Part shown: positions 36,091-48,345 of the stretch, in pieces
Layout: each line of letters begins with the position of its first letter
How positions within the stretch are numbered: the first letter of the stretch is position 1
Source: Rhabdornis inornatus
Taxonomy: Eukaryota; Chordata; Aves; Passeriformes; Rhabdornithidae
Direction: 5' to 3'
Assembly (NCBI GenBank): GCA_013397075.1
Contig: VWZS01000184.1
Span: 475,181 to 539,180, forward strand
Length of the DNA stretch: 64,000 nt
Position numbers and translations under genes: made by a program
The notes under the pieces: generated by a model
What the model saw: only the letters and a program-made list of their open reading frames with translations
Database searches by the model: none
Told to the model about the DNA's origin: nothing

Positions 36091-39000
36091 TTGGTTTTCA
36101 AAGTGTTGGTAATCATCGAGGTTAGTGATTTGTTTAGTTAAATATCTTTCTGTATGGTGAAGCAGGCTGTATCATCACCTGTTCAGCTGTTTCAACTGTA
36201 CTTATACCACTCACATCCAGTCCATGTGGTTTTGCTTGAGACTTTGATTTAAAAATGTCTTTTACAACATTTCTATCTAACAAGGAAAGCAAAACCTTTT
36301 TTTTAGTTTTGTGAAAATATGAAAGATATTATGGTAATACATAAAGAAGCAGGGGCTGTACATGCTTTTTAAACTTCTTTTTTTTTGGTTATAAAATATA
36401 TGTATTTAATGAGGCACGTTAATTCTATGTTTTTTACTAGAAGGCCAGAATTGCATATGGCCATTTGCATGTGCAATTTCAAGTCATATTTACATGCTAT
36501 TCTTTAACAGCAATTTGACAAAATCATAGAGCCTTTGTTTAATGAAAAGGAAAATGCAAACAAATACTCCATCTCCTACATAAATACACAAAATCAACTG
36601 CTTGGGAGCATGTCAAAAATATATGAATGTTTTGCATATGGTTATATGGCAATCATGCATTTAAGTCTGGATCTCTAAACACATGCGTGCGCTGCATGTG
36701 TCCAAATTTACGTAGTATGTCTAAACCAGGCAACAAGAAATAAAAGACAACAGAAAATTTGCAAAAAATATTTTTTCCGCATCAAGCCATGATACATACT
36801 GAATATAGAACTTCTATTTAAAGAAATAATAAAATTGGTATATTATATTACATTTTCTGTTAATGCCTTAGCTAGATGGCTCCAAAGAATAATATAAATG
36901 TTTGCAGCTTTAATATAAATCACTTCTAAAAATTATTTTATTGGTACAGTTCTGAAAAGGCAAGGCAATACAGCTTAACAAACACAAGAACTGTAAAGTG
37001 ACTGTTCAATTAAAAAAATTCTCTCATCTTATAAAACTTCTATACCATTTGTAAAAAGCCCACAAAGACTAAACCTAAACATATTTTTGATGTGAAAGTA
37101 AATGCTATCTTTGATATTTTCAACCATTCCATTTTTTTCTTTTGTAGATACAATTCTTCTTCAGGCAAACAGGCCTGGTTTCCTAGCTGTAAATTGCTCT
37201 TTTATAAGGTGTTTATGGAAATTCCCTTGGTGTAGGCATTGAATGCAGACAAAGAATAAAGAAGGTGGGATTGTCAGAGATGCCTGAACAATTATGAATA
37301 TTGTTAGATATCTTATGTTTTGCAAACCTGTCGTTATTTGACCCATACTCTGTCTGAAACTGAAACATATTTTAATGTTAACAGCACCAAAAAGCACCAC
37401 CATAAACCCCAGGCTATTCTCCCTTCCCTGAGGACTTCCTCATGGGAACCTGAACAACGATGACCTAGTGAGACAATGTTTTCTTTTTTCCTTTAACTGT
37501 GAAGCTTTCCATAGTGGTAGCAATTTGAAAGTGTGGCTCTACTTGAGCACCATGTATTTTTTTCCAGTTAAAGGAGAGGTTTAACTTTACATCACTTGCA
37601 AGAAGAGAAAGGAAGAGAGTAGTTATTTTGTTTTAAGAAATGGTTTACATGATGTCTGCATTTGGGAAGATGCTGCATAGTGTATTGAGTCTTATAGATG
37701 ATTTATGTAGATAGAAAAATATTTGGTTTTAAACATGTTTTAAATATGTTGCAATTTTCTGTTTTAAGGAGGATTGCATAGGTAAATTGTTACTGTCATT
37801 GAAATCTGATATAAACAAGCCTACTAATACAGTGTAAAGAATTCTCTAAATATTAGCAAATATGGAATGTGTGATAGTGGGATGTTATTTAAAACTTTGC
37901 TGGCACTAATGAGGAGTGATCAGTGAAATCCCCTCTACTTGTATGTCATGGGATCATCTTAAATCCATCATAAGGAAACTTGTATAACACTGGTCTTGTT
38001 CATCATTTTGTTCTGTGCAAATAAATGTCTATAATTTTTTTTCTGTGAAATGACACATATAAATGGCATTAAGAATGTTGTTTACAAGGTATTTCTTTTT
38101 CTGGAGTCCTTCCTCTAAAAGAAGAGATTCCCTATACTTCTAATGTATAAGCATTTAAGAGGCTTAAAATATGTATCTAACACAATCCAGTAGGTCTAAA
38201 ATGAATATCTATTGTAAGGAGTTTAATAATTCTGGATTTACTGCAATAGCCTGCTTTATTTACTGCATTAGCAATAGTATAGCCCTACTGTGATGCTGCT
38301 GCAATTGTAATTATGTGGAGATATTTGAATTATTTTGCAGCAGTCTTCCAATTAATTTTCCTTTTTGCTTTCTCAAATAATCAAAAATGCTGACAAATTC
38401 AGAAAGATGCTGGTACAAAAACCTATTGTCCTCAGATATATTTTCCTTCAACTCTTACATGCATTTTTTTTAGAGAAGCTCCTAGGAAAAAGTTGAATTT
38501 GAGATGAAGCTTAATGCTTAATTTTATTTCTGTTAAAAAAAAAGAGGTTAAGAAATGCTGTTGCTTTGGAATGCAATTTCTTCCAAATAAGGTGGAGGAG
38601 GAGAGAAATTTTATCTTCTTTGAAACACAGCATGAGAATCTGGATTTGAAAGAAACCCATTTTAAAATAATACTTTCATTTTTAAAATTTTTCTCAGACA
38701 TTTTTGGAAGTAGCTTAGTGCTTGGATTTTGTTTCTTCTGAGTGAAGAAAAATTGGATGAATAGAAGGCCTAAAACCCTGATCCCAAGCCCCCTCACTCT
38801 CAGGTGGGATACTTTCTTAATTTGAGTTCTAATGTACACATGAAGAATTTAAGCAGCCTTATCTCATACTTTACTTATTTTATTTTGATACTAAAATTTT
38901 AACTTAGTAGAAACCATCAGAAAAGACTATTGCTAGAGAGATATAAAAGTAGCATCTTTGAGTGTATTTAATATTTATTTAATAAGACAAGTATGATAGA

Positions 39001-39600
39001 ATTATTCTCTAGAATGATTCTCATGTTTCATATGATTTTTTATGATGGTCTGGTTTAATGCTTGTAAATATTGTGACCATCTCAGACTCACACTGGTAAA
39101 ACTAAATCTGTCAGGAAAACACCACTCTTTCTAAACTTGCTTAAATATTCAGCTCTTTGTTAAAGCCCCTTGAAGTTTTTGTGTCTGTGATTTACCACTG
39201 TTTTAAATATGCTGTGGATACAGTGCAAGCTGAAGGCAGGTCTGTCTTCAGTCTGTTCTCCCCAGTGCAGGAGTTGTTTTCCCATTTTGATCAGTGGTCC
39301 CTGGCAACAGGGAGCAGATAATGCCCCAGTCCCAAGCACAATGCCGTGTTGTTTGCCCAGCTCCTGTCTCCTTCTCCCCTTTTCCTGGATGCTGGTGTGG
39401 TGGGTATGGTTAACAGGACCCAGCAGCTGCCGTATCGGTGCAGACATAATTGCACACGAATGGTGAGGGGAGAGAGGAGCGAGGGAAGAAATAAAACAGA
39501 TAACAAGCAAAGGGAAAAAGTAGCACTGTAAACAAGCAGCATATTTTTTTCCCCTCCACAGAGCAAGCTTTTGTGACTGGAGGCAGTATCTATGTGTGCC
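36091..39600. other. Non-coding AT-rich stretch
   Basis: No gene supported. The frames at 38432-38839 (minus) and 39160-39510 (minus) have no domain or splice support. Confidence 0.5.
38200..38370. promoter_or_regulatory. Candidate conserved non-coding element
   Basis: A repeat-free AT-rich block with repeated GCAAT/TGCAAT and homeodomain-like cores, including GCAATTGTAATTATG at 38301-38315 and CCAATTAATTTTCC near 38349. It suggests a regulatory element only by composition. Confidence 0.25.
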
Positions 39601-40330
39601 TGACTTCTAATCCATATCGCAAACAGCTTCCAGATGCCTGAGTCCCCACCACTATTCTGGCATCCCTACCCTTCACAGATGCCTGTCTATGAGGGGGGTC
39701 TATAAGTAAAATTGGGTGTATTTTACTAATCATTCATTTCCAATCTTCCTGAAGGGGAACTTTTATTAATAAACTCTTTTCATCTGTCTCTTTGATTAGG
39801 AAGAAGATAATCGCTCAGTCATGTGAAAAGGGGGAGAAAGAAAGAGATTGCTGGGGGGTCGCCTTTTCTAACATGTGCTTGAGTGGAAGGAAACAAATAA
39901 AAACCACACAACAATGCGGGTACTAAATGGTTCCAGTTGAGCTTGAGTGGTGGAGGGGAGTTTGAATAGAAACCGTGGCGGCTGGGCTGGCCTCCCAAGG
40001 CAAGCAGAACTAATTCCCCTGATCCCGGCTACCCTGCAGGCAGCAGGCACGTCAGCTGGACCTGGCCAGCTCAGCTGGCAGGTGTGCCAGCAAGGGGAGG
40101 ATGGGCAGGGCACCCACCCCTCGGGGAAAGGTGCATAGATGCATGGCTTTCCCTACAGGTTGTAAAGTTAGTGAGAAGAAATTCAAGATTTTGCTCTCTG
40201 CTGCGCTTCATTCTCAGTATATCTTCCCGTGTTACTCGGCTCAGGTTGCTACACTCAGGCTTACTGCTGTGCTAAATCTTGCACTTTTCTGTCTAAGGGA
40301 AATGTATGCTGTCTGGTGACCACCAGCATT
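39601..40330. other. Moderately GC-rich non-coding block
   Basis: Clearly richer in G and C than its surroundings, most strongly at 39940-40150, with several CpGs. Frames are open in several directions, as expected from composition, and none shows splice-like ends or a known domain. The AT-richer half (39700-39830), with 'attttactaatcattcattt' and a GATTAGGAAG segment, could be regulatory. Confidence 0.35.
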
Positions 40331-40439
40331 TAATTACAACAGATAGGCTGGAGAGATATTTCCACACTAGGGCGAGTTTGTCTTCTTCAAACTATGCTAT
40401 GCTTCTATTTAAGCCATGTCCTGGGTTTGGCCCACATTC

Positions 40440-40640
40440 AAAAGCTGATTTTTAAGAATGCAATGTGAATTCATGCCATCAGTTGTCATCGACATGTATC
40501 ATCTCACTGACTCACCTGGAGCCAGAGACTGATGATGATGGAATATATTTTTCATATAGGTTATAGTAATAAAAATGTATTTAATTAATTCAGTGACACC
40601 TATTCCAACTCACTGAAAGTTTTGAATAACATTTATTTCG
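40440..40640. promoter_or_regulatory. Candidate conserved non-coding element
   Basis: A repeat-free block with a bZIP-like TGACTCAC near 40507, a TGATGATGATGG segment near 40532 and a TTTAATTAATTCAG homeodomain-type core near 40578. No coding frame. Regulatory role is inferred from motif density only. Confidence 0.28.
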
Positions 40641-43600
40641 CTTTCCACTCTTTTTTTTTTCACTAACCAGGCTGAAACCTAATTTGCATGGTTGAGAAAA
40701 TGTAGATTTTTATTAATGTGTTTTTATTTCCATACTTTGCATGTTTTCCAATACTAAGATCTCCAGCACAATTTTATGGAATGCTTTAGGCTCTGAGACC
40801 ACAGCAGTATAATGTAAACTTCCACAATGGTTTCTATAGTCCAAAATGTAAACATTAATGCAAAATCGCCACTTTATTACATATGTTCTCTAACGTTGCA
40901 TTTAGGTTATCTATTCTCCATCATCCTAGTACTTATTAATTCTATTTTTATTTCTAGGAACAAACCAGAAAGAATGGAAGCTTCACTAATGAATTTCATA
41001 CTGTTTTGAGGAAGATATTAGTTATCTATTAACTTCAACATATCTAATCAGACACTTAAAAGTTTCTGATGTTTCACTGTTCTGGAGGTTTCATGTGTTG
41101 CTTTTACAAGGAAATAATAAATGCTTAAGACATATCTAGTTTTTTCTGCATTTCAAAATTGTCTGGGGTGAAGCATTTCCAGAGGAGAGAAGGAATCTTG
41201 CTCATTCCTTGGAGATGGGGCTTTGGACATTTGCATAAAATTCAGGTTTCTTGCCTGACTTCTGCAAAGCCTGACTTGAAGCCAGGTTTTCCAGGTGAAA
41301 CCCAAGGACTGTTTCTGCTGGTCTGTTGACTGCTCTGTGTTGATAAAGGTGTATTTTCACCAGATTTTCCATTCAAAAGTTGTGAATCTGTTTTGAATCA
41401 AGAGATGCAAAAATTGATATGTTACTGAAAAGACCTGAATATGATGGATCAATTTAATCAACAAATGCATAGCCAAATCTAATAATGTATGTATTAAACA
41501 TCAGGGAGAAAAAGAATATTTTTCCCATAAATGAAAGGTAGGCTTCATATAAAACTTGTGCTGGCATTAAAACAAATAATCAGTAGTTTTTTTAAAGCAA
41601 AAATTTAATAATGCTTGACTCTTTCCTCAATCCTTTACTTTAGAAATCTGTAAATAGGAAAGAACTTTTACTTTGCAAATTTTATGAAGAGTGACTGTCT
41701 CTTACTCATAGCCAAAGAGGAAAACTGGAGACAATAGAATGTAAACCAGAAGAATCACTCAATTAAAATGGAGCCTGAAATCTTCTGTTATTTTTATATG
41801 AGGAAGGTATTTGCAGACGCAGAAGACAGCAAAAATAACCTCCAGCTTGCATAGTTGCCTGAATTGCCATGATGCAAGGAGGCTGAATAAATGTGGATGT
41901 AGCCTGAGCTGAATACGGTTCCTCTCTCCCCAGCCTTGTATGATGATTCTCACTGCTGGGAGATATGGAAAAGTGTCCCCAAATGGTGCCCAATGGCAGT
42001 GAGTTGCATAACACCCAACAGCTTATGCTGCTTTTGGACAATCCATTACACAGTGTTTTTTTGTGACAGCTATTTTTCAAGAATTACTTGGAAGGAATCA
42101 GCTGATCCCAAGGCATGAGTTGGCAAAGAACATCCTGAGATCTAGAGTGAGATGTGAAGAGTGCCCTTAATGTACTAAGCAAAAACTATCATTTAAGCTC
42201 CTGATGGTCATAACTTGAATAAGAGTATTTGTCCTCATTGTTTTCTTTCAGATTCAGTTCAGGTTATTGTTTCAGTCTATTGTGTATTATATATCTCTTT
42301 GTGAATGCTAACATTTGGGTGTACCAGCATTCCTATGTTCTCCAGCTTTAATCCATTGCTATCTGCAGTAAGAGTAGAGGAGTGGAGCATAAAAGACAAA
42401 ATGAGGGTTTTGTGCAATAATGATATCATTGGCCAAAAGTAATATTCTGTCTTCTGTTCAGTCCTGTTCCCTCAGCATCAGAACTTGCCCCCAAGAAAAG
42501 GTCCAGCTCCTGCTTGCACAGGGGTCTGAAGCCTGGTGACCTGCTCAAAGGAGAATGGTGTGCTGGTTTGGCAACCTGCAACTCTTACTCATCACAATTT
42601 TGGCAACTTCGAGTCAATTGGGGCTTGAATGTGCATAATATGGGCCCACACAGTTAAGTTAGTAATGGTATTGATTCAAACTATGGCATGGAGGATAGCA
42701 CAGGATCAAGCTGCAGGGTGTAAAGGTCCGCTAATTGCCTAACTTTATTGCCTAACTTTATATGTGCTTTATGCGATATTTAATTTTCAGTGTAGGCAGG
42801 GCATGGTGTATGGAGAAGATTCTGTTTCTATGGCACTTCTGAATTCCCTGTGGATATCAGTGAATGGTGTAGCTCATAAAACACTTGTGCATAAAAGAGG
42901 TTTGCTGTGTAAATTTACCAGATTGTGACAAATTCTCTTTGGCTACAGAAAATTACCCAGGAAAGAGCATACTTGGAGGCCAAAAAAAAAAGTCCATGTA
43001 AAAACCATGATGCACGTTGTGCCAAAAAAGGAAAAAAAAATCTGAAAATTTCATGGCTGATAAAGCTTTAGTCTAATGATGAGAAAGACATTATCCCCAA
43101 AATACAGGTGCTACTTCCCTGTCAGTACACAAGCAGTCATTGTCATTGTCTTAAATTTAACAGCATATCTATCCCCAAGTGTGGGAAAATGGTCCTGGTT
43201 AATTTTTGTATGCAATAAAAGGACCTTTGGGCATATTTTACCTTAATACTTATTCCTTTGTTTGAGAAAAAGAGCTCTCAATCAGAAAAGCAAGAGATTA
43301 ACTTAGACTGCAGTATGGATGCTGGCCTGTTCAGTTAAGTGCACTGCTGATAATAAGTATACCAGATCATGAATAATAATAGATTGTTCCTTTGCTTCTA
43401 AAAGTTCCTCCTTTTGAGTCTTTCCGAGAAAAAAACAGATACTTTAAAGAGCAGTGTGAGATTTCAAGATAATATAAAGTTTTGAATGTACACCGAATAT
43501 ATTAAAAAAAAAAAAGTCAACCTGTTACACAAATGATGTTTTGTTAGCATCTGATTTCTCCTGCAAAATGCAAAAGCTGTTGCCTTTGGTAAAATGGTTG

Positions 43601-43642
43601 GTTTTGGAGCTGAACTAAATAACATATATGCCAGTTTACACT
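40641..43642. other. Non-coding stretch, no gene seen
   Basis: No gene supported. A 13-bp direct tandem duplication (attgcctaacttt) occupies 42734-42759. No mobile element recognised apart from the CR1 copy that begins at the right end. Confidence 0.5.
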
Positions 43643-44233
43643 AGAGGTCTTCCTCATAATTAGGTGAAGCTGGCTGTGCATCAGTTTCTGCCCATTACTT
43701 CTTGTCCTATTGCTTGGCACCTCTGAGGAGAGCCTGGTTCCATCCCCTTGGTACCCTCCCTTCAGATACTGATAGGCACTGATGAGATCCCTTCTTTCAC
43801 CCCTTCTGGAGGCTGAACAGGCCCAGCTCCCTCAGCCTGTCCTCGTAAGAGGATGCTCCAGTCCCTTGATCATCTTTGCTGCCCACCACTGGACCCATTC
43901 CAGTAGCCCCATGTCTCTCTTGTCCTGAGGAGCCCAGAACTGGACACAGCACTCCAGGTGTGCCTCACCAGGGCTGAGCAGAGGGTCAGGATCACCTCCC
44001 TCATCCTGCTGGCAATGCTCTTCCTAATGCACCCCAGGATCCCATTGTCCTTCTTGGACAGCAGGGCACTGCTGGCTCACAGACAGCTTGTTGTCCACCA
44101 GGACCCCCATATCCTTCTCCACAGAGCTGCTTTCCTTTGTGTTCAGCCTGTGTGGACAGGACTTCTTCAATCTCGTGCCTCTCTTCCGCCAAGTATTGTT
44201 GTGATGTTTGACTGGCTCCAGATCTCTCCTTGA
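43643..44233 (-). mobile_element. CR1 LINE fragment with the end of ORF2, antisense
   Basis: Read on the minus strand, this is the distal part of a CR1 retrotransposon. The frame ending near 44024 contains VEKDMGVLVDNKLSVSQQC, matching the conserved block near the C-terminus of CR1 ORF2, which encodes endonuclease and reverse transcriptase. After a frameshift the DNA continues with the typical CR1 nucleotides for the 'REVIL...' and 'SALV' region. The 3' UTR follows, including the segment complementary to 'cagtttctgcccattacttc' at about 43682-43701. The copy stops at about 43643, before the final CR1 terminal repeats, so it is cut at both ends and inactive. The high-coordinate border is fuzzy between 44160 and 44290. 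Confidence 0.88.
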
Positions 44234-45839
44234 ATAAACCCACTCCTGATATTTCATGGAGTTTGATTATTATATTTACCATTCACCTCCTTAACATTAA
44301 ACTCTGTGGCAAACCAGAACACGACTTTGAAACAGAGGGGTTTGTTTTGTTTGGTGTTTTTTTAAAGACAAACCTGCAGTTACAGTCCTTCTTTTGCTTT
44401 ATTTAACCACACTTGCTGGTATCATAGTGTATGGCTCCTGAAAGCCAGTGCTAAATTTTTTTTCTATTCTACAGTCTGCAATATACAGACCTTAACCAAC
44501 TCTCACAACATACTCATGCAGTCAATGGTTAAATGAATTTATCCATCGTAAATAAATGAGATTTTTAAATTCGAAGATTAAGAAATCTTTGCCAGGCCAG
44601 CTGTGATTCCCCAGTTGGACAGTAGCTCAGACCTGTTGACACCCAAGCTTCTACTTATGCCACCAGACTATGCTGCCTTCTGACTGAAGAAGATGTCTCC
44701 CAATTAGATGTAAATTATACGGTTTTATATATTATGTTTAATTAAAGAATGAGCAAATAGTTGTGACAACTGGCAAGATGGTTATTTTGTACCATCTCAG
44801 GCTCAGCTACAGCTACAAAAGGGGCATGCAATCAGCAGTTGTCTTTAAAAAGAGCAGTTAGAATAAAATGATTAGTTTAATCAATTTAGACCTATTTTCT
44901 TAAACAAATGGAACTCCTAGAATTGCTTGTTCTGTTCAGACTGGAAGAAGACTTTGTATGACAGAAAAGGAGAGGTTTCAAGTACCATCCCTTCATCTTG
45001 CAAAGAGGAAATTTTTTCATGTAATTAACGTTTCCTTTACATTTACCAACAAAGTGTGGTTACTGGTGGTCAGGGACGCTAATTTACTGATACAAGTGAC
45101 ATCTCATAAAAACGAATAAATATCTTTGAGTTTGAAAAAAAAGCCTATGTAGAAAGTATGCAAGACTTACTTCCCTTCCTGATTTACTTGTAGTTCATTA
45201 GGAACTTAAGGAACTATTTAGAACATATGCTGGGATAGGAGGTTGGGAGGTCAGTTTAGCAGAAGCCACACAAAGCTACATACTGTCTTGATAAGAATAG
45301 TTTCCTTCTGCATGCTTGTCATACAGCCATTTTTCACAGTGCATAAACAGTTGAACAGCATGTGAGTGACTCAGGGACTTGAAACGTGTTTCTGGAATTT
45401 GTTGAATCGCACACTATAATCACTTAATCTGCTCCAGGTCAGTTAGGATTTTCTAGTGCATAAATACACAGGCAGAAAACTCATTCCAAGACAAGCTTAA
45501 AGCAAAGTATAACTCTGGCAGGTCCTATTAATTTCCTGTGAAAGCTATCCTTTATTTTTAAAATGCTATTTGTGTGTTTTGTTTTGGTTTTTTTAAAGAA
45601 AGATGTAATACCAGACTGCAAAGGTCTTCCATAAAGCCCAGTGAAGTTGGTAAGAATCTTTCCACTTAAGCACACAACATTTGGACTGGGCCATGTTAAC
45701 TGTAAGCTTCTACACACTTTCTCATGTGAAGTTAGTTTCTCTCACTACGTGTGAGACACTACTTTGTTGTATTTTTAAGCTTGCAGGTGTTGATACATTT
45801 TGACTCAGATTCTTAAGCATGCAAAATACCTCACCGTTG
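44234..45839. other. Non-coding stretch
   Basis: No gene supported. May contain a further degraded part of the CR1 copy up to about 44290. Otherwise unremarkable AT-rich DNA. Confidence 0.45.
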
Positions 45840-46045
45840 CGCTTGAATGAAATGAGTTGCTTGATACATTAGCAATCTATTAATTTCGATTCTTTGAAAT
45901 TTGTATAGAGTACCACTATAGTGGTACTCTTCATCAGCAATCCGCATATCCTTATCAGCGTGCTTTACATTACGGTGATAGATATTGATTAAGATGTGCT
46001 TAATGGATTATCAGATATTATCTCCTGTGCAATCTGTAAAGAATT
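45840..46045. promoter_or_regulatory. Candidate conserved element containing a 24-bp palindrome
   Basis: A perfect 24-bp palindrome occupies 45907-45930: the half-site AGAGTACCACTA is followed directly by TAGTGGTACTCT with no spacer. It sits in a repeat-free block with homeodomain/PBX-like cores (ATTGATTAAG near 45985, TTAATGGATTATCAG near 45999) and GATA-like cores (TTATCAG). No coding frame. The palindrome is directly visible; the regulatory role is inferred. Confidence 0.4.
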
Positions 46046-47583
46046 AAGTTCATAATTTTCTGTTCTGGGTTCACAGAAAATTTGATTTTCTCTAATAAGG
46101 TATGATTTATAACTGGAGTAGACAAATGATTAGTTTTCTCTAGTGTCTGAGGATTGCTTTTCTGAATGCAATTTGGACATATAGATCTAAAAGAATACAG
46201 ATAAGAAAGAAATCAGATGTTCATAGAAATCGTGGCATTCAGAATCAATAGAAACTTAGTAATTCTAAGAACCTCTTATGCTAAAACATAAAAGCTTTAG
46301 AGATAGCATTACCCAGCACAGTGGTAATATCTTGCCCAAGAAAGTGGAATACAGTCCTTGCAGTCTATGGCTTAAATATTTCAAAGCTCAGTTGAATGTT
46401 TAAGTAGATTACATAATGTGTTAAAGTGTAACAGTCATATATGTTCATTTAATATATAAAAAAATTAATTTAATGTCATTTATTGGCTTCTTGTTATTTA
46501 AAGAGTTATTATTTGATGCATTTTTTCTTTTTAGCTCTGACTTCAGAGTTAGCCCTAAACTATTGTCTAAATTCAGCTTGCCCTACATTTAGTGATGAGT
46601 AGTCATGTTCCACACATGGGACAACAAGTTGAAGAAGAACCTAGACCTCAGGATAAGGTATACATATGGTTATTGACAGGTCAATCCTAAACTTTTTCTT
46701 CTTTTGGCACTTTTCCTTATATTCCCCTGTGGAATGAAAGGCTCTTTGCACCTGAGACACCTACAGTCTATATTTTAGGCCATAAATTAAGATTTATAAA
46801 TATAATATCATTTTATTCAATAAACACCATGAATTTTATACTGAGCCCTATATGGTCCATTATGAAATATATTCCTATTCATAATTCTATAATGGAACAA
46901 TGTCAAAACAAATGTAACGAATCAAAAATTATTAAAATGCTGGAATCAGCCAAAACACAGGTTACAACAGACCAATTGTCTCCCATTTGCACTCATGCCT
47001 CAAGGTAAAATGCTGAAAGAAAGCAGCAACATTGCCTTTAAAGAATGAGATGAGCATGCTAGAAGCTGAGTTGGGGCAGCTATTTTGCACTGATATTTTG
47101 GATGTGGTGATACAAACTATTGCATTGTCTATGTCTGCCAGAAACGATCCATTAATGGATCTGTTCAACTGATTCTTTAACAGTGAATAAATTTTACAAT
47201 CTTCTATTTTGATGGAAAAAAATTTCTTTGTCCAGATCTATATATTTATCCTTATTTTGTTAGTTCATGTTTGCTGTGCAGCTTAACTCTGAAAAAAAAC
47301 TGCCTTTGGAAATTGTGATTGCTCCAAACAATTGATTTAGTTCTAAACATTCGAAACAGTATACAAAATGACAGCTGCATTTGGGTAAATACATCAAATA
47401 TACAGAAATATATAAAACTTAATCACATCATTTATAGTGAAGCTGTTAAGCTGCAAATTGCACTGAAGAACATGTTAGAAATAAAGGAGTCACCTTAACA
47501 GTCTGCCCATACTGTTCCTTTACATTAGTCTGAAACTAATTCTGCATCAGCATGAAATGAATTGGATTTGGTTCATAACCAGG

Positions 47584-47630
47584 TCTTGAATATTGAATAT
47601 ATTCTTGAATATATCTTGAATATATTACCA
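47584..47630. repeat. Short imperfect tandem repeat (TCTTGAATATAT)
   Basis: Three to four imperfect copies of a 10-14 bp unit based on cttgaatat lie head to tail. It looks like a small slippage product. Confidence 0.7.
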
Positions 47631-48296
47631 GAGCTATATACACAGATGTGGAAGTGTCAGTCATAAATCATGCTTGCTAATGGACTTTCTAGGAAGAGAG
47701 ATATTCTTGTTATAAGGCCATGAGAAAGAACTGAGGTTTAATCAGCTTGGTGAGTGAAACATGTACTGTATCTCTAGCAAAAACTACTAAAAACAAGGAA
47801 AAAACCGAAAATGTATATGAACTCCCCAAGATTTCAGTTTTTTCTTTAGGATGCAAAAGGGCTCTTTAACCTTGATGCAGAGGCCCTCAAGGATCTCAAG
47901 TGCTGCATCAAAGGTTTCATTCATTCATCTCTGAGGTAGAAAGCATAGCTAGCTTCCCTTTTTTAGATATTCCTATCTGAGATTGTACAGTCTCATTATC
48001 CATGAAGTGCTATAAAAGGAAATGTTTTGTGACCCCCAGAACAGTAATAGGGATGATAAAACCCTGAGAATCTCTGTCCCTAATTATTTTTTTTTTTTTT
48101 GTATTTTGGATCTGAAGTTAAAGCATCTGGAAGAACAAGTACTTTTGAGACTGATATTAAGAGTTAGGTTTTCCCATGCTCTCTCATTCTTGGTTGATTA
48201 GCAGATTAGTGTGCATGAGCAGGGAAAATATCCAGGCCTTGGAGATTTTTCTTATGGATAAATTATTTCAATAAGAACACTTTCTCTCTAGAGAAC

Positions 48297-48345
48297 AGAC
48301 AACAGAACAAAACAAAATAAACAAAACAAACAAACAAAATACCCA
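48297..48345. repeat. A/C-rich low-complexity tract
   Basis: Imperfect CAAA/CAAAA units on the plus strand (for example 'acaaaacaaacaaacaaaat'). Confidence 0.75.

Noticed and set aside
35826..36141. Overlapping frames encoding Phe/Leu/Ser or Glu/Lys/Arg repeats
   Set aside because: They are direct translations of the TTTCTC microsatellite in different frames and strands.
40417..40430. TGTCCTGGGTTTGG, similar to the start of some bird LTRs
   Set aside because: Homology does not continue beyond the first dozen or so bases.
40520..40600. Possible box C/D snoRNA from the TGATGATGATGG segment
   Set aside because: No properly placed D box (CTGA) and no terminal stem.
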